Part shown: positions 37,656 through 46,307 of the stretch, piece after piece
How the letters are laid out: every line of letters begins with the position of its first letter
Position numbering within the stretch: the stretch's first letter is position 1
From: Cyanobium sp. E1_MAG_00006
GTDB lineage: Bacteria > Cyanobacteriota > Cyanobacteriia > PCC-6307 > Cyanobiaceae
DNA: 64,000 bases
Assembly: GCA_027488975.1 (NCBI GenBank)
Contig: JAIYAQ010000013.1
Span: forward strand, 93,398 to 157,397
Direction: 5' to 3'
The notes under the pieces: generated by a model
What the model saw: only the letters and a program-made list of their open reading frames with translations
Database searches by the model: none
Told to the model about the DNA's origin: nothing
Translations under genes and position numbers: made by a program

Positions 37656-38983
37656 CCTGGCTGCTGCCGGAGGGTGCCGAGCTGCGCTTCGAAGGCCTGG
37701 ATCAACCCGTCCGGATCCTGCAGGCCCTGGGCGGCGGCACGCAGGGGCAGGTGTATGCCGTGGCCGTGGGCGGCGAGCAGCTGGCCCTGAAGTGGTACCT
37801 GCCGGCCTGCATCAGCCGCGATCGGGGCCTGGCGGAGCGCCTGCGCCAGAGCATCAGCCTGGGGGCACCCAACGGCGATTTCCTCTGGCCTCTGGCCCTG
37901 CTGGAAGCCAGTGCCACCAGCAAGCCCCTGATCCGCCACCCACAGGCCGGCTTCGGCTATCTGATGGCCCTGCGGCCGCCGGGCTTCATCGGGGCCCATC
38001 TGCATGCCGGCGGCCAGCTGGAGATCAGCCTGCAGAACGTGCTCAAGGCCTGCTTCTTCCTGGCGAACGGCTTTCACCAACTGCACCTCAAAGGCCTCTG
38101 TTACAAGGACATCTCCCTGGGAAACCTGTTCCTCGAGCCAGGCAGCGGCCGCATCCTGATCTGCGACAACGACAACGTCGACATCGACGGCCGCGATCCC
38201 GGCAGCGTGCTGGGCACACCGGGCTTCATGGCCCCGGAGGTGCTGCTGCGCCGGGCCCGGCCGAGCGCCGGCAGCGATCTGTTCTCGCTGGCGGTGCTGA
38301 TCTTTCGGCTGCTCACCCGCCACGACCCGTTCCGCGGCCGTCTGGAGCTGGCGATCCGCTGTCTGGATGAGCCGGCCCGGCGTCGCCTTTATGGCGAAGA
38401 GCCCCTGTTCATCTTCGATCCCGACGACCCGCTCAACCGGCCCGATCCCAGCGAGCACGCCGCGGCTCTGATCACCTGGCCGATCTACCCGCCTGCCCTG
38501 CAGGCGCTGTTCATCCAGACGTTCGGCACCGGGCTGCACCAACCGCAGCGGCGCAGCCTCACCGGGCAGTGGACCCAGGCCCTGGCCCGCTGCCTCGATC
38601 AGCGCCAGCGATGCCCCAGCTGCGGCCAGGAGACCTTCCCGGATCCGGCGGCCCCCGGCAGCTGCTGGAACTGCGGGGCGGCCCAGCCGCGAGCCGCCTG
38701 GCTGCAGCTGCCCCACGGCCGCGTGAGTGCCGCCGCCGGCAACGAACTCCAGCACCACCACTTCGATCCCCTGGCCAGTCCCGACCTGCACCGCCCCCTG
38801 GCGCGGCTGGAGGCCCATCCCGGCGATCCGACCCTGCTGGGGCTGAAGAACCTGAGCGGCGAGGCCTGGCACGGTGAACTCAGCGACGGCCGCTCACTGC
38901 TGCTGGAGCCGGGCAGAACCTGTAACCTCGCGGCCCTGCAGCAGCTCAGCACCGGCCTCGGCCCGATCACGCTGCACCGCTGA
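37652..38983 (+). CDS. Ser/Thr protein kinase-like protein with zinc ribbon
   Basis: The 443-residue product has a protein-kinase core: glycine loop GGGTQGQVYAV at 27-37, Lys47 in LALKW, a catalytic loop CYKDISLGNLF (Asp153, Asn158) where HRD is replaced by YKD, a metal-loop equivalent CDNDN at 171-175 where DFG is replaced by DND, and APE at 194-196. Lys, Asp and Asn are kept, so activity is plausible. After the kinase core is a zinc ribbon (Cys321/Cys324 in CPSCG, Cys338/Cys341 in CWNCG) and a beta-rich tail (NLSGEAWHGEL...LLEPG). There is no transmembrane helix. The ATG overlaps the FHA gene stop. The kinase + zinc ribbon beside VWA and PP2C resembles the E. coli YegI/YegK/YegL and TerY-associated triads (family knowledge). 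Confidence 0.83.
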   Translation: MTWLLPEGAELRFEGLDQPVRILQALGGGTQGQVYAVAVGGEQLALKWYLPACISRDRGLAERLRQSISLGAPNGDFLWPLALLEASATSKPLIRHPQAGFGYLMALRPPGFIGAHLHAGGQLEISLQNVLKACFFLANGFHQLHLKGLCYKDISLGNLFLEPGSGRILICDNDNVDIDGRDPGSVLGTPGFMAPEVLLRRARPSAGSDLFSLAVLIFRLLTRHDPFRGRLELAIRCLDEPARRRLYGEEPLFIFDPDDPLNRPDPSEHAAALITWPIYPPALQALFIQTFGTGLHQPQRRSLTGQWTQALARCLDQRQRCPSCGQETFPDPAAPGSCWNCGAAQPRAAWLQLPHGRVSAAAGNELQHHHFDPLASPDLHRPLARLEAHPGDPTLLGLKNLSGEAWHGELSDGRSLLLEPGRTCNLAALQQLSTGLGPITLHR

Positions 38984-39001
38984 GCCATCACCCCGCCGCC
39001 C

Positions 39002-39775
39002 ATGGCCTTCCCCAACGTCCGCCTGAGCAACCGGCCGCTGCACTTCATCTACCTGTGCGACTGCTCCGGTTCGATGGCGGCCCAGGGGAAGATGCAGGCC
39101 CTCAACCAGGCCATCCGCCAGTCGCTGCCTGGCATGGCCGAGGTGGCCCGTCAGAACCCGGAAGCGCGGGTGCTCGTGCGCGCTGTGAGTTTCGCCGATC
39201 GCGCCACCTGGCACCTGGCCGACCCGACACCGGTGGAGCAGCTGGACTGGCGCGACCTGCAGGCCGGCGGCATCACCGCCATGGGCGAAGCCCTGGAACT
39301 GGTGGCAGGGGCACTGCAGTCGCCGCCGATGGAGGAGCGGGCGCTTCCACCGGTGCTGGTGCTGATCTCCGATGGCCAGCCCACGGATGATTTCGACACC
39401 GGCCTCAGCACGCTGATGCGGCAGCCCTGGGCCCAGAAGGCGGTGCGCCTGGCGATTGCCATGGGCCATGACGCCGACCTGGAGATCCTGCAGCAGTTCA
39501 TCGGCCCGGAGCCGCGCGGCTCTGGCGGCCGCTCGCCGCGGCGGCCGCTCCAGGCCAGCAACGCCACCAGCCTGGCTCAGTACATCCAATGGGCCTCCAC
39601 GGCCGTGGTGGGGGCCGCCTCAATGCCCGCCAGCCGGGTGGCCGCCGGTGATGGGCCTGCGATCGGTGCGTCCGTCAGCGCGAACGCAGCCGCCGCCGAA
39701 AGCAACATTCCGCTACCCGATCTCCCCCCGACGCTGATGGATCCCATCGACGACGTCGGCCCGCTGGTGTGGTGA
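39002..39775 (+). CDS. VWA-domain protein (TerY/YegL-like)
   Basis: The 257-residue protein is a von Willebrand A domain with an intact MIDAS: DxSxS as Asp20-Ser22-Ser24 in YLCDCSGSM, Thr92 in GGITAMGEAL and Asp124 in LISDGQPTDDF. The arrangement with HFIYLCDCSGSM and the TxMGxAL motif resembles TerY and YegL proteins, which sit beside PP2C phosphatases and kinases in bacterial stress loci (family knowledge). The C-terminal 60 residues are Ala/Ser/Pro-rich and low complexity. It begins 18 bp after the kinase gene and overlaps the PP2C gene by a GTGA. Confidence 0.87.
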   Translation: MAFPNVRLSNRPLHFIYLCDCSGSMAAQGKMQALNQAIRQSLPGMAEVARQNPEARVLVRAVSFADRATWHLADPTPVEQLDWRDLQAGGITAMGEALELVAGALQSPPMEERALPPVLVLISDGQPTDDFDTGLSTLMRQPWAQKAVRLAIAMGHDADLEILQQFIGPEPRGSGGRSPRRPLQASNATSLAQYIQWASTAVVGAASMPASRVAAGDGPAIGASVSANAAAAESNIPLPDLPPTLMDPIDDVGPLVW

Positions 39776-41055
39776 GCGGCCGCTGGCGCGAGCCCCGCAG
39801 CTGCAGCGTGATCGGTGCGGCCCACCGTCGCCGCGGGCAGCCCTGCCAGGACGCATCCCTGGCGGCGCGCCTGCACACGAGCGAGGGCGAACCCCTGCAG
39901 CTGATGGCCGTCGCCGATGGCCACGGCAACCGACGCCACTGGCTCAGTCAGGTGGGCAGCGCCCTGGCCTGCAGCGAGGCCGAAGCCGCCGTGCAGGCGG
40001 CCCTGGCCCAGACCCCGCTCACGGATCTGACCGGCTGGCACCAGCTCCTGTGCCATGAGCTGCCGGCCGCAATCGTGCAGGGCTGGCTTGCCGCCACCGC
40101 CGCCGACTGGGCCGAACGGGCGGAGGCCGCCGGCCAGGCCTACAGCAGCGAGGCCTACGGCTGCACCCTTGGGCTGGTGCTGATGGCACCGCGCTGGTGG
40201 GGGCACACCGGCCTGGGCGACTGGGATCTGGTGCGACTCGATGCAGCGGGACTGGGAACCCTGATCAGCGAAGAAGCGTGCGACGCCACCGCCGGCGAGG
40301 CCACCGCCAGCCTCTGCCTGCCGCGGGCCGAGGCCCTGTTCGCCGAGCGAAGCAGCCTGCAGGCCCTCGCCGCCGTGGAGCTTGAGGGCACAGACCTAGC
40401 CCTGGTGCTCAGCAGCGATGGGGTGCGCAAGTCCTGCGCCACCGATGCGGACTTCCTGCAGCTCTGCGCCCAGCTCTGCGCCATCAATGATCCGGCCGAA
40501 CTGTCGGCGGGCCTGGAGCAGATCACCTGCCAGGGCAGCGGTGATGACGTCTCCGTGGCCGTGGGGCAGTGGCAGGGCATTCCAGATCTGCCGGAAGTGG
40601 AACCGCAGGCGGCCCCGGACCTGCAGCCGAGCCCGATCACCCGGCGCCGTTCGCTCAGGCCCTCCAGCGTGGCGACACTGGCGACCCTGACGGCGCTGGG
40701 GCTGCTCAGCGGCAGCGGCTGGTGGCTGTGGCGGCACCGGCAACCCGCCGCCCTGCCTGCGCCTGTGGCCGCCGAAAGCGCGCGCCAATGCGCCAAGCCC
40801 GACCACATCCGCGCCAACCTCAACCAACGCCGGCCCCAGTTCCAGCAGCTGCTCAGCGGCAGCCCTGCCGAGCCGCTGCTGGCAGCCGCCGACCGTGACC
40901 CACTCGGTGCGCTGATCGCCGCCAGCCGGCTGGGACAGCTCGACACCTGCAGCGCCCTGCAGCGCGAGCTGGCCCTGCAGTGGCGAGACGGCAGGATGCC
41001 ATCAGGCAGCGTGGGCTCTCACGGCCCGGCGCCCGTGCCCCATAGCCAGCCATGA
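39772..41055 (+). CDS. PP2C-type protein phosphatase with C-terminal membrane anchor
   Basis: The 427-residue product (GTG at 39772 overlapping the VWA stop; a GTG three bases earlier is equivalent) has the PP2C metal motifs: QD at 26-27, VADGHGN at 48-53, SSDGV further on and GSGDDVSVAV near residue 260. A proline-containing linker leads to a transmembrane helix (VATLATLTALGLLSGSGWWLW, about residue 300) and a soluble tail of about 100 residues. PP2C enzymes remove phosphate from Ser/Thr, here presumably opposing the neighbouring kinase. The topology puts the phosphatase domain in the cytoplasm and the tail outside the membrane. It overlaps the next gene by ATGA. Confidence 0.87.
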   Translation: MSGRWREPRSCSVIGAAHRRRGQPCQDASLAARLHTSEGEPLQLMAVADGHGNRRHWLSQVGSALACSEAEAAVQAALAQTPLTDLTGWHQLLCHELPAAIVQGWLAATAADWAERAEAAGQAYSSEAYGCTLGLVLMAPRWWGHTGLGDWDLVRLDAAGLGTLISEEACDATAGEATASLCLPRAEALFAERSSLQALAAVELEGTDLALVLSSDGVRKSCATDADFLQLCAQLCAINDPAELSAGLEQITCQGSGDDVSVAVGQWQGIPDLPEVEPQAAPDLQPSPITRRRSLRPSSVATLATLTALGLLSGSGWWLWRHRQPAALPAPVAAESARQCAKPDHIRANLNQRRPQFQQLLSGSPAEPLLAAADRDPLGALIAASRLGQLDTCSALQRELALQWRDGRMPSGSVGSHGPAPVPHSQP

Positions 41056-42086
41056 ACGATCACCAGCTCGGCGCCAGCCTGCGCAACCAGATCCTGGCGG
41101 ACCTGCAGCGGGGCATTCCGTCCGATGGCCGGCGGCTGCAGGCCCTGGCAGGGGATCTCTGCGGCGAGCGTCAGCTGCCGCTGCTGCCGGCGGTCCGCTA
41201 CCTGGTGATGAGCCAGGCCTTTGCCAGTGCCGTGGGCCAGTCGCAGCCCCTGCCGGCAGATCCCCGTCTGCAGTTGCGCCTGCAGCAGGAGCTGGAGCAG
41301 GTGTTCACCACAGCCATCTGCCAGCGCATGACCGCTGTGCTGCAGGGCCTGCTGGCCTTGCCGCTTACCGAGCAGACCTCTGCCTCGGCGCAGATGCCAA
41401 GTCCACCCCAGCCACCCGCCCCGCCAGAGCCACCTCCAGGGCCACCGCCGATGCCGGTGGTGCCGGTGGTGCCCGCTGCGCTTGAGGAGTTCGAACTCCT
41501 GCGCGATGCGCGCTCCTATGGCAGCAGCAACGGCAGCGCCAGCCGGGGTGTGGTGGCGGTGCTGAGCTTCATGGCCGGCGTGCTCGTGGTTGGCGTGCTG
41601 GCAGGCCTCGTCTGGCTATGGCAACTCAGCAGCCGACAGCAGCAGGCACTGCCGCAGGGCGACACCAGCACTGGAACGGAGAGCGCGCCGAAGGTTCCCG
41701 TTTCAGCCGCCCCAGCGCAGCCACCACCGGCGCCGGAATTGGAACAGCCGCAGCAGGTGAATCCCGACCTGGCCATCGCCAGCGTGCAGCAGCTGTACAC
41801 CGACATCGCCAACGGCAACTTCGATGCAGCCCGCCAACTGTTCAGCCCGGCGGCCAGCGATCAGTTCGACCCGACGTTCTTCGGTCAGTTCCAGCAGGTG
41901 AGTGTGAGCGACCTGCGCGAAACCAGCCGCAGCGGCACCAGCGTGACGCTCAGCGGCGTGGTGACCTATGTCTACCCGGATGGCACCAGCCAGACGGAGA
42001 GCCGCAGCTTCAACGTGGACACGGCCACCCAGCCCGCTCTGATCACCGCCAGCAGTTTCGGATCCGTGCTCAAGCCGAAGAGCTGA
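41052..42086 (+). CDS. Proline-rich single-span protein with NTF2-like tail, cluster end
   Basis: No named family is recognised. The 344-residue product has an N-terminal helical domain (about 1-110), a proline-rich segment (about 115-145, PPAPPEPPPGPPPMPVV), a single transmembrane helix (about 175-200, VVAVLSFMAGVLVVGVLAGLVWLW), a Pro/Gln-rich linker and a C-terminal domain (from about 235; VQQLYTDIANGNFDAARQLF) that resembles the helix-plus-sheet start of NTF2-like/SnoaL domains. The Thr/Ser-bearing linkers could be phospho-acceptors and the outer domain a ligand sensor (inference). It is the last gene of the coupled run (ATGA overlap with PP2C). Confidence 0.7.
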   Translation: MNDHQLGASLRNQILADLQRGIPSDGRRLQALAGDLCGERQLPLLPAVRYLVMSQAFASAVGQSQPLPADPRLQLRLQQELEQVFTTAICQRMTAVLQGLLALPLTEQTSASAQMPSPPQPPAPPEPPPGPPPMPVVPVVPAALEEFELLRDARSYGSSNGSASRGVVAVLSFMAGVLVVGVLAGLVWLWQLSSRQQQALPQGDTSTGTESAPKVPVSAAPAQPPPAPELEQPQQVNPDLAIASVQQLYTDIANGNFDAARQLFSPAASDQFDPTFFGQFQQVSVSDLRETSRSGTSVTLSGVVTYVYPDGTSQTESRSFNVDTATQPALITASSFGSVLKPKS

Positions 42087-42142
42087 GGACGAGGAGCTGA
42101 AGACGAGGGCTAAATCCGAGGGGCTTAAGACGGTGACGCCAT

Positions 42143-42166
42143 AAAAAAGCGCCCCACCTGGAGCGC
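42143..42166 (-). terminator. Intrinsic terminator of the PSRP-3 gene
   Basis: On the minus strand GCGCTCC-AGGT-GGGGCGC forms a 7-bp stem (one G-T pair) followed by six T residues, 36 bp downstream of the PSRP-3 stop. The signalling cluster that converges here has no evident terminator of its own. Confidence 0.88.
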
Positions 42167-42201
42167 CGATCGAGAGGAGGAAGACTACAGAGGCGCCGCG
42201 A

Positions 42202-42684
<483 letters not shown>

Positions 42685-42728
42685 TTAATCACAAACAACT
42701 AACCTACCAGCCCCTCGAGCCCCCACCT

Positions 42729-43562
42729 CTGACGTCCCGCCTCACCACCGGCTCAGCTCCGCGCGCGGTTCTGCTGTTCGACATCGACGGCGTGATCCGG
42801 GATGTGGGTGGCAGCTACCGGCGGGCGATCGTCGAAACGGTGCACCACTACAGCGGAGTGCGGCCGGCCCCCGAAGCGATCGACGCCCTCAAGGCCGAAG
42901 GCTGCTGGAACAACGACTGGGAGGCCTCCCTCGAGCTGCTGCGACGCATGGCCGCGGGCAGCCCCTCCGCTTGTGCCTCCGGCACGGCTGCTTTACCCGC
43001 CTTCGATGCTTTGGTGGCCGTGTTCAACGGCTTCTATTTCGGCGGCGATCCCGATGGCGATCCCGCGGCCTGGCGCGGCTTCATCGACGATGAGCCGCTG
43101 CTGGTGCAGCCGGCCTTCTTCGAGAGCCTGACAGCCGCCGGCCTGGCCTGGGGCTTCGTCAGCGGCGCCGAGCCGCCCTCGGCCCGCTTCGTGCTGCAGC
43201 GGCGGCTGGGCCTGAGCGATCCGCCGCTGATCGCCATGGGCGACGCCCCCGACAAGCCCGACCCGACGGGTTTCCTGCGCCTGGCCCACGCCCTCAGCGG
43301 CTGCTCCGACCTGGGGGCGGAGGCCCCACCCGTGGCCTATCTGGGCGACACCGTGGCCGACGTGCTCACCGTGCAGCGGGCCCGCCAGCAGGCGCCGGAA
43401 CAACGCTTTCTGGCCCTGGCCGTGGCCCCGCCACACCTGCACACGCCCGAAGCCGCCGACCGCCGCGGCCCCTACGAGGCGCGACTACGCCAGGCGGGCG
43501 CCGATGCGGTGATCCCCACCACGGAGCAGGTGCTGGTTGCCCTGGAGCAAGCCCTGTCCTGA
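42729..43562 (+). CDS. HAD-superfamily hydrolase (TIGR01548-like)
   Basis: The product is a HAD subfamily IA hydrolase: motif I LLFDIDGVIRDVGGSYR begins within 20 residues of the proposed start, the cap has CWNNDWEASLEL, motif II is WGFVSGAEPPSARF, motif III lies near DAPDKPDPTGF and motif IV is YLGDTVADV. It dephosphorylates an unknown small metabolite. The frame has no ATG, GTG or TTG close to motif I; the nearest upstream one (GTG 42624) lies inside the divergent PSRP-3 gene. I therefore place the start at a CTG (42729), but this is a guess. The gene ends 9 bp from the convergent pepP. Confidence 0.8.
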   Translation: MTSRLTTGSAPRAVLLFDIDGVIRDVGGSYRRAIVETVHHYSGVRPAPEAIDALKAEGCWNNDWEASLELLRRMAAGSPSACASGTAALPAFDALVAVFNGFYFGGDPDGDPAAWRGFIDDEPLLVQPAFFESLTAAGLAWGFVSGAEPPSARFVLQRRLGLSDPPLIAMGDAPDKPDPTGFLRLAHALSGCSDLGAEAPPVAYLGDTVADVLTVQRARQQAPEQRFLALAVAPPHLHTPEAADRRGPYEARLRQAGADAVIPTTEQVLVALEQALS

Positions 43563-43571
43563 GGGCCGCCC

Positions 43572-44894
43572 TCAGCGCTCCAGCGCCGCCGGGGCCTTCA
43601 GTGCCGCTGCCGTGAGGTTCTCGTGGCCATGGTCGGTCACGGCCACATCGTCCTCGATGCGGATGCCGATGCCCTTCCAGCGCGCCTCGATCGCCGGCTG
43701 CCCCTCCGGCACCGGCAGGCGGTCGCTCACATAAAGGCCCGGCTCCACGGTGAGCACCATGCCGGGTTCCAGCGCCACGTGGTGTTCACCGAGGCGGTAG
43801 GCGCCCACATCGTGCACGTCGAGGCCGAGCCAGTGGCCGGTGCGGTGCATGTAGAGGTGGCGGTAGGCGCCCTGCTCGATGATCCCGTCAGCCTCGCCCC
43901 GCAGCAAACCCAGCTCCAGCAGGCCGTCCACCAGCACGCGCACGGCCGTCTCGTGCACGCCCTCGGCGGTCTGACCCGGCGCCACCGCCGCCACCGCCGC
44001 CTCTTGGGCCGCCAGCACCAGCTCGTAGAGCGCTCGCTGCTCACCGGTGAAGCGGCCGTTGATCGGGAAGGTGCGGGTGATGTCGCCGTTGTAGTAATCG
44101 GCCAGCGAACAGCCGGCGTCGATCAGCAGCAGGTCGCCATCGCGCAGCAGGGCGTTATTGGCTGTGTAGTGCAACACGCAGGAGTTGTCGCCGCCGGCGA
44201 CGATCGAGCCGTAGGCGGGCCCGCGGGCGCCCTGTTCGAGGAAGTGCTGCTCGATCACCGCCTGCACCTGTCGCTCGCTCAGGCCAGGCCGGGCCACCTG
44301 ACGCGCCAGCTCATGGGCCTCGGCCGAGATGCGGGCCGCCTCGCGCATCCGCGCCAGCTCCTCAGGCGCCTTGCGCAGGCGCAGGCCGTGCAGCAGCGGA
44401 CAGGGGGCCACCAGGCCCAGGGCCGCCGCACCGCTGCGGGGTGCGCGATCCAGCTGGGCCGCCCAGGCCTGCAGCACCAGCGGCTCCACGGCCGGATGCT
44501 TGCCGACCCGGAAAGCGATCCCCTCGGCGCCCTTCAGGTAGTCGGGCAGACGCTCCGCCAGCTCGCTGCGGGGATGGGCCAGATCGGCACCGAAGCGTTC
44601 CACCGCCCCCTCGCAGCCCCAACGGAAGCCATGCCAAACCTCGGCGCTGGCCTCCTTGGCCGGCACGAACAACACGTAGCGCTCACCCTCAGGCCGGTGC
44701 GGCAGGAACAGGGCCACCGCATCGGGTTCATCAAACCCGGTGAGATACCAAAAGTCGCTGGCCTGGCGGAAGGGCCACTCGCAGTCGGCGTGGTGCGTGG
44801 CCAGCACCGCGCCTGGAATCACCGCGGCCGCCCCGCCGAGGGCTTCGAAGAAGCAGGCGCGGCGCTGGGCGTGAATCTCCGGACCGATCAGCAT
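43572..44894 (-). CDS. pepP: Xaa-Pro aminopeptidase P
   Basis: PepP removes N-terminal residues before proline. The 440-residue product has the N-terminal creatinase domain (ATHHADCEWPFRQASDFWYLTGF) and the pita-bread catalytic domain with the dinuclear metal ligands: LLIDAGCSLADYYNGDITRTF arrangement (two Asp), HRTGHWLGLDVHDVG (His), TVEPGLYV (Glu) and RIEDDVAVT (Glu). The ATG at 44894 begins MLIGPEIHAQRR, the family N-terminus. It is divergent from the GTPase gene with 27 bp between starts. Confidence 0.95.
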   Translation of the reverse strand: MLIGPEIHAQRRACFFEALGGAAAVIPGAVLATHHADCEWPFRQASDFWYLTGFDEPDAVALFLPHRPEGERYVLFVPAKEASAEVWHGFRWGCEGAVERFGADLAHPRSELAERLPDYLKGAEGIAFRVGKHPAVEPLVLQAWAAQLDRAPRSGAAALGLVAPCPLLHGLRLRKAPEELARMREAARISAEAHELARQVARPGLSERQVQAVIEQHFLEQGARGPAYGSIVAGGDNSCVLHYTANNALLRDGDLLLIDAGCSLADYYNGDITRTFPINGRFTGEQRALYELVLAAQEAAVAAVAPGQTAEGVHETAVRVLVDGLLELGLLRGEADGIIEQGAYRHLYMHRTGHWLGLDVHDVGAYRLGEHHVALEPGMVLTVEPGLYVSDRLPVPEGQPAIEARWKGIGIRIEDDVAVTDHGHENLTAAALKAPAALER

Positions 44895-44921
44895 GGGACG
44901 CGCGCGCTGCTGAGCGCGACG

Positions 44922-46307
44922 ATGGCACAAGTGCCCGTCACGATGCCGGTCCGCCGCCCTGCCACGCCTGCCGACGCCACGCCGGCCCCCTCGGCCGCCG
45001 AGCGCTGCGACCTGCTGCTGGAGCAATGGCGTGGCGAACTGCGGCTGAGCGAGCGGGAACGCTCAGCCCTGGGGCCGGAACTCCAGGCCCTCGACCGCCA
45101 GCTGCTGGCCCTGCGCCAGCGGCGGCTGCGGGTCGCCGTGTTCGGTCGGGTGGGGGTGGGCAAGTCGAGCCTGCTCAATGCCCTGCTCGGCGAACCACGC
45201 TTCGCCACCGACGTGGCCCACGGCTGCACCCGCTCCCAGCAGCGGGCGCGCTGGGCCGTGGAGGTGACCGGGCTGGAGGCGGTGGAGCTGGTGGACACCC
45301 CCGGTATCGACGAGATCGCCGCCAACGCCCGTCAGCGGCTGGCGGCACGGGTGGCCCTCGGAGCTGATCTGGTGCTGCTGGTGCTCGATGGCGACCTCAC
45401 CACCCCCGAGGCCGAGGCGCTCGATGCCCTGCTGGCCGAGGGCAAGCCGGTGCTGGTGGTGCTCAACCGCAGCGACTGCTGGCCCGAATCCGAACGGGAG
45501 AACCTGCTGGCCAGCATCCGCCGCCGCCTGCCCGCCGCCGCCCGGCCGCTGGAGCTGCTGGCGGTGGCCTCGGCGCCGCGGCGGGCGGTGCTGCTCGATG
45601 ACGGCCGGGTTCGCAGCGAACCGCAGCCGCCCCAGATCGCCCCCCTGCGCCGGGCCCTGCTGACCCAGCTCGAGGCACACGGCGCCCTGCTGCTGGGGCT
45701 GAACGGGCTGCGGGCAGCCGATCGCTTCGCCCAGCGGCTGCACCAATGGCGGCTGCGCCGCGGCCGCAGCGCCGCCCAGGCCCTGATCGGCCGCTACGCC
45801 GCCCTGAAGGCCACCGGCGTGGCCGCCAATCCGCTGATGCTGCTGGATCTGGCCGGCGGGCTGGCGCTTGATGCGGCCCTGGTCACCCAGCTCTGTCAGC
45901 TCTATGGCCTGGAGCTGGGTAGCGGCGGCGCCCGCGCCCTGCTCACGCGCCTCTCGGCCCAGAACGCCCTGCTCGGCGGCACCCAGCTGGGCATTCAGCT
46001 GCTGCTGGGCGGCCTGCGCCAGGCGCTGCTGCTGGCGGCGCCCCTCAGCGGTGGCCTCAGCCTGGCGCCGGCCGCGCCGGTGGCCCTGGCCCAGGCCGCT
46101 CTGGCGGTGCACACCACCCGGCTGACCGGCCGACTGGCGGCGGCGGAACTGCTGCGCGGCGCCGAACGGGGCCGACTGCGGCCCGCCTCGCTGCTGCGGC
46201 GCCTGGCCCGTCAGGATCCGCAGGTGCGCGCCTGGTTGCAGCAGTGGCAGGGGCGGCCGATCGCGGCGGGTTCAGCTTCACCACAACTGCAGACCCTGCT
46301 GCCATGA
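44922..46307 (+). CDS. Era-like/DUF697 GTPase
   Basis: The 461-residue protein has a G domain with G1 GRVGVGKS at 75-82, G3 DTPGID near 127 and G4 NRSD, which is close to the NKxD of Era/TrmE-like GTPases. The C-terminal half contains several hydrophobic helices (NPLMLLDLAGGLALDAAL, GTQLGIQLLLGGLRQALLL) of the DUF697 type seen in YcjF-like membrane-associated GTPases. The ATG at 44922 or 44943 starts the gene; both precede an Ala/Pro-rich leader. The 3' end overlaps nadD by ATGA. Function unknown; membrane or organellar remodelling is a guess based on related families. Confidence 0.82.
   Translation: MAQVPVTMPVRRPATPADATPAPSAAERCDLLLEQWRGELRLSERERSALGPELQALDRQLLALRQRRLRVAVFGRVGVGKSSLLNALLGEPRFATDVAHGCTRSQQRARWAVEVTGLEAVELVDTPGIDEIAANARQRLAARVALGADLVLLVLDGDLTTPEAEALDALLAEGKPVLVVLNRSDCWPESERENLLASIRRRLPAAARPLELLAVASAPRRAVLLDDGRVRSEPQPPQIAPLRRALLTQLEAHGALLLGLNGLRAADRFAQRLHQWRLRRGRSAAQALIGRYAALKATGVAANPLMLLDLAGGLALDAALVTQLCQLYGLELGSGGARALLTRLSAQNALLGGTQLGIQLLLGGLRQALLLAAPLSGGLSLAPAAPVALAQAALAVHTTRLTGRLAAAELLRGAERGRLRPASLLRRLARQDPQVRAWLQQWQGRPIAAGSASPQLQTLLP

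Noticed and set aside
37010..38872. Long minus-strand frame across the kinase and FHA genes
   Set aside because: Antisense to three overlapping plus-strand genes with clear domains; no recognisable domain of its own.
43623..44921. Plus-strand frame in front of the GTPase gene
   Set aside because: It is the antisense of pepP. Only the part from the ATG at 44922 has GTPase sequence.
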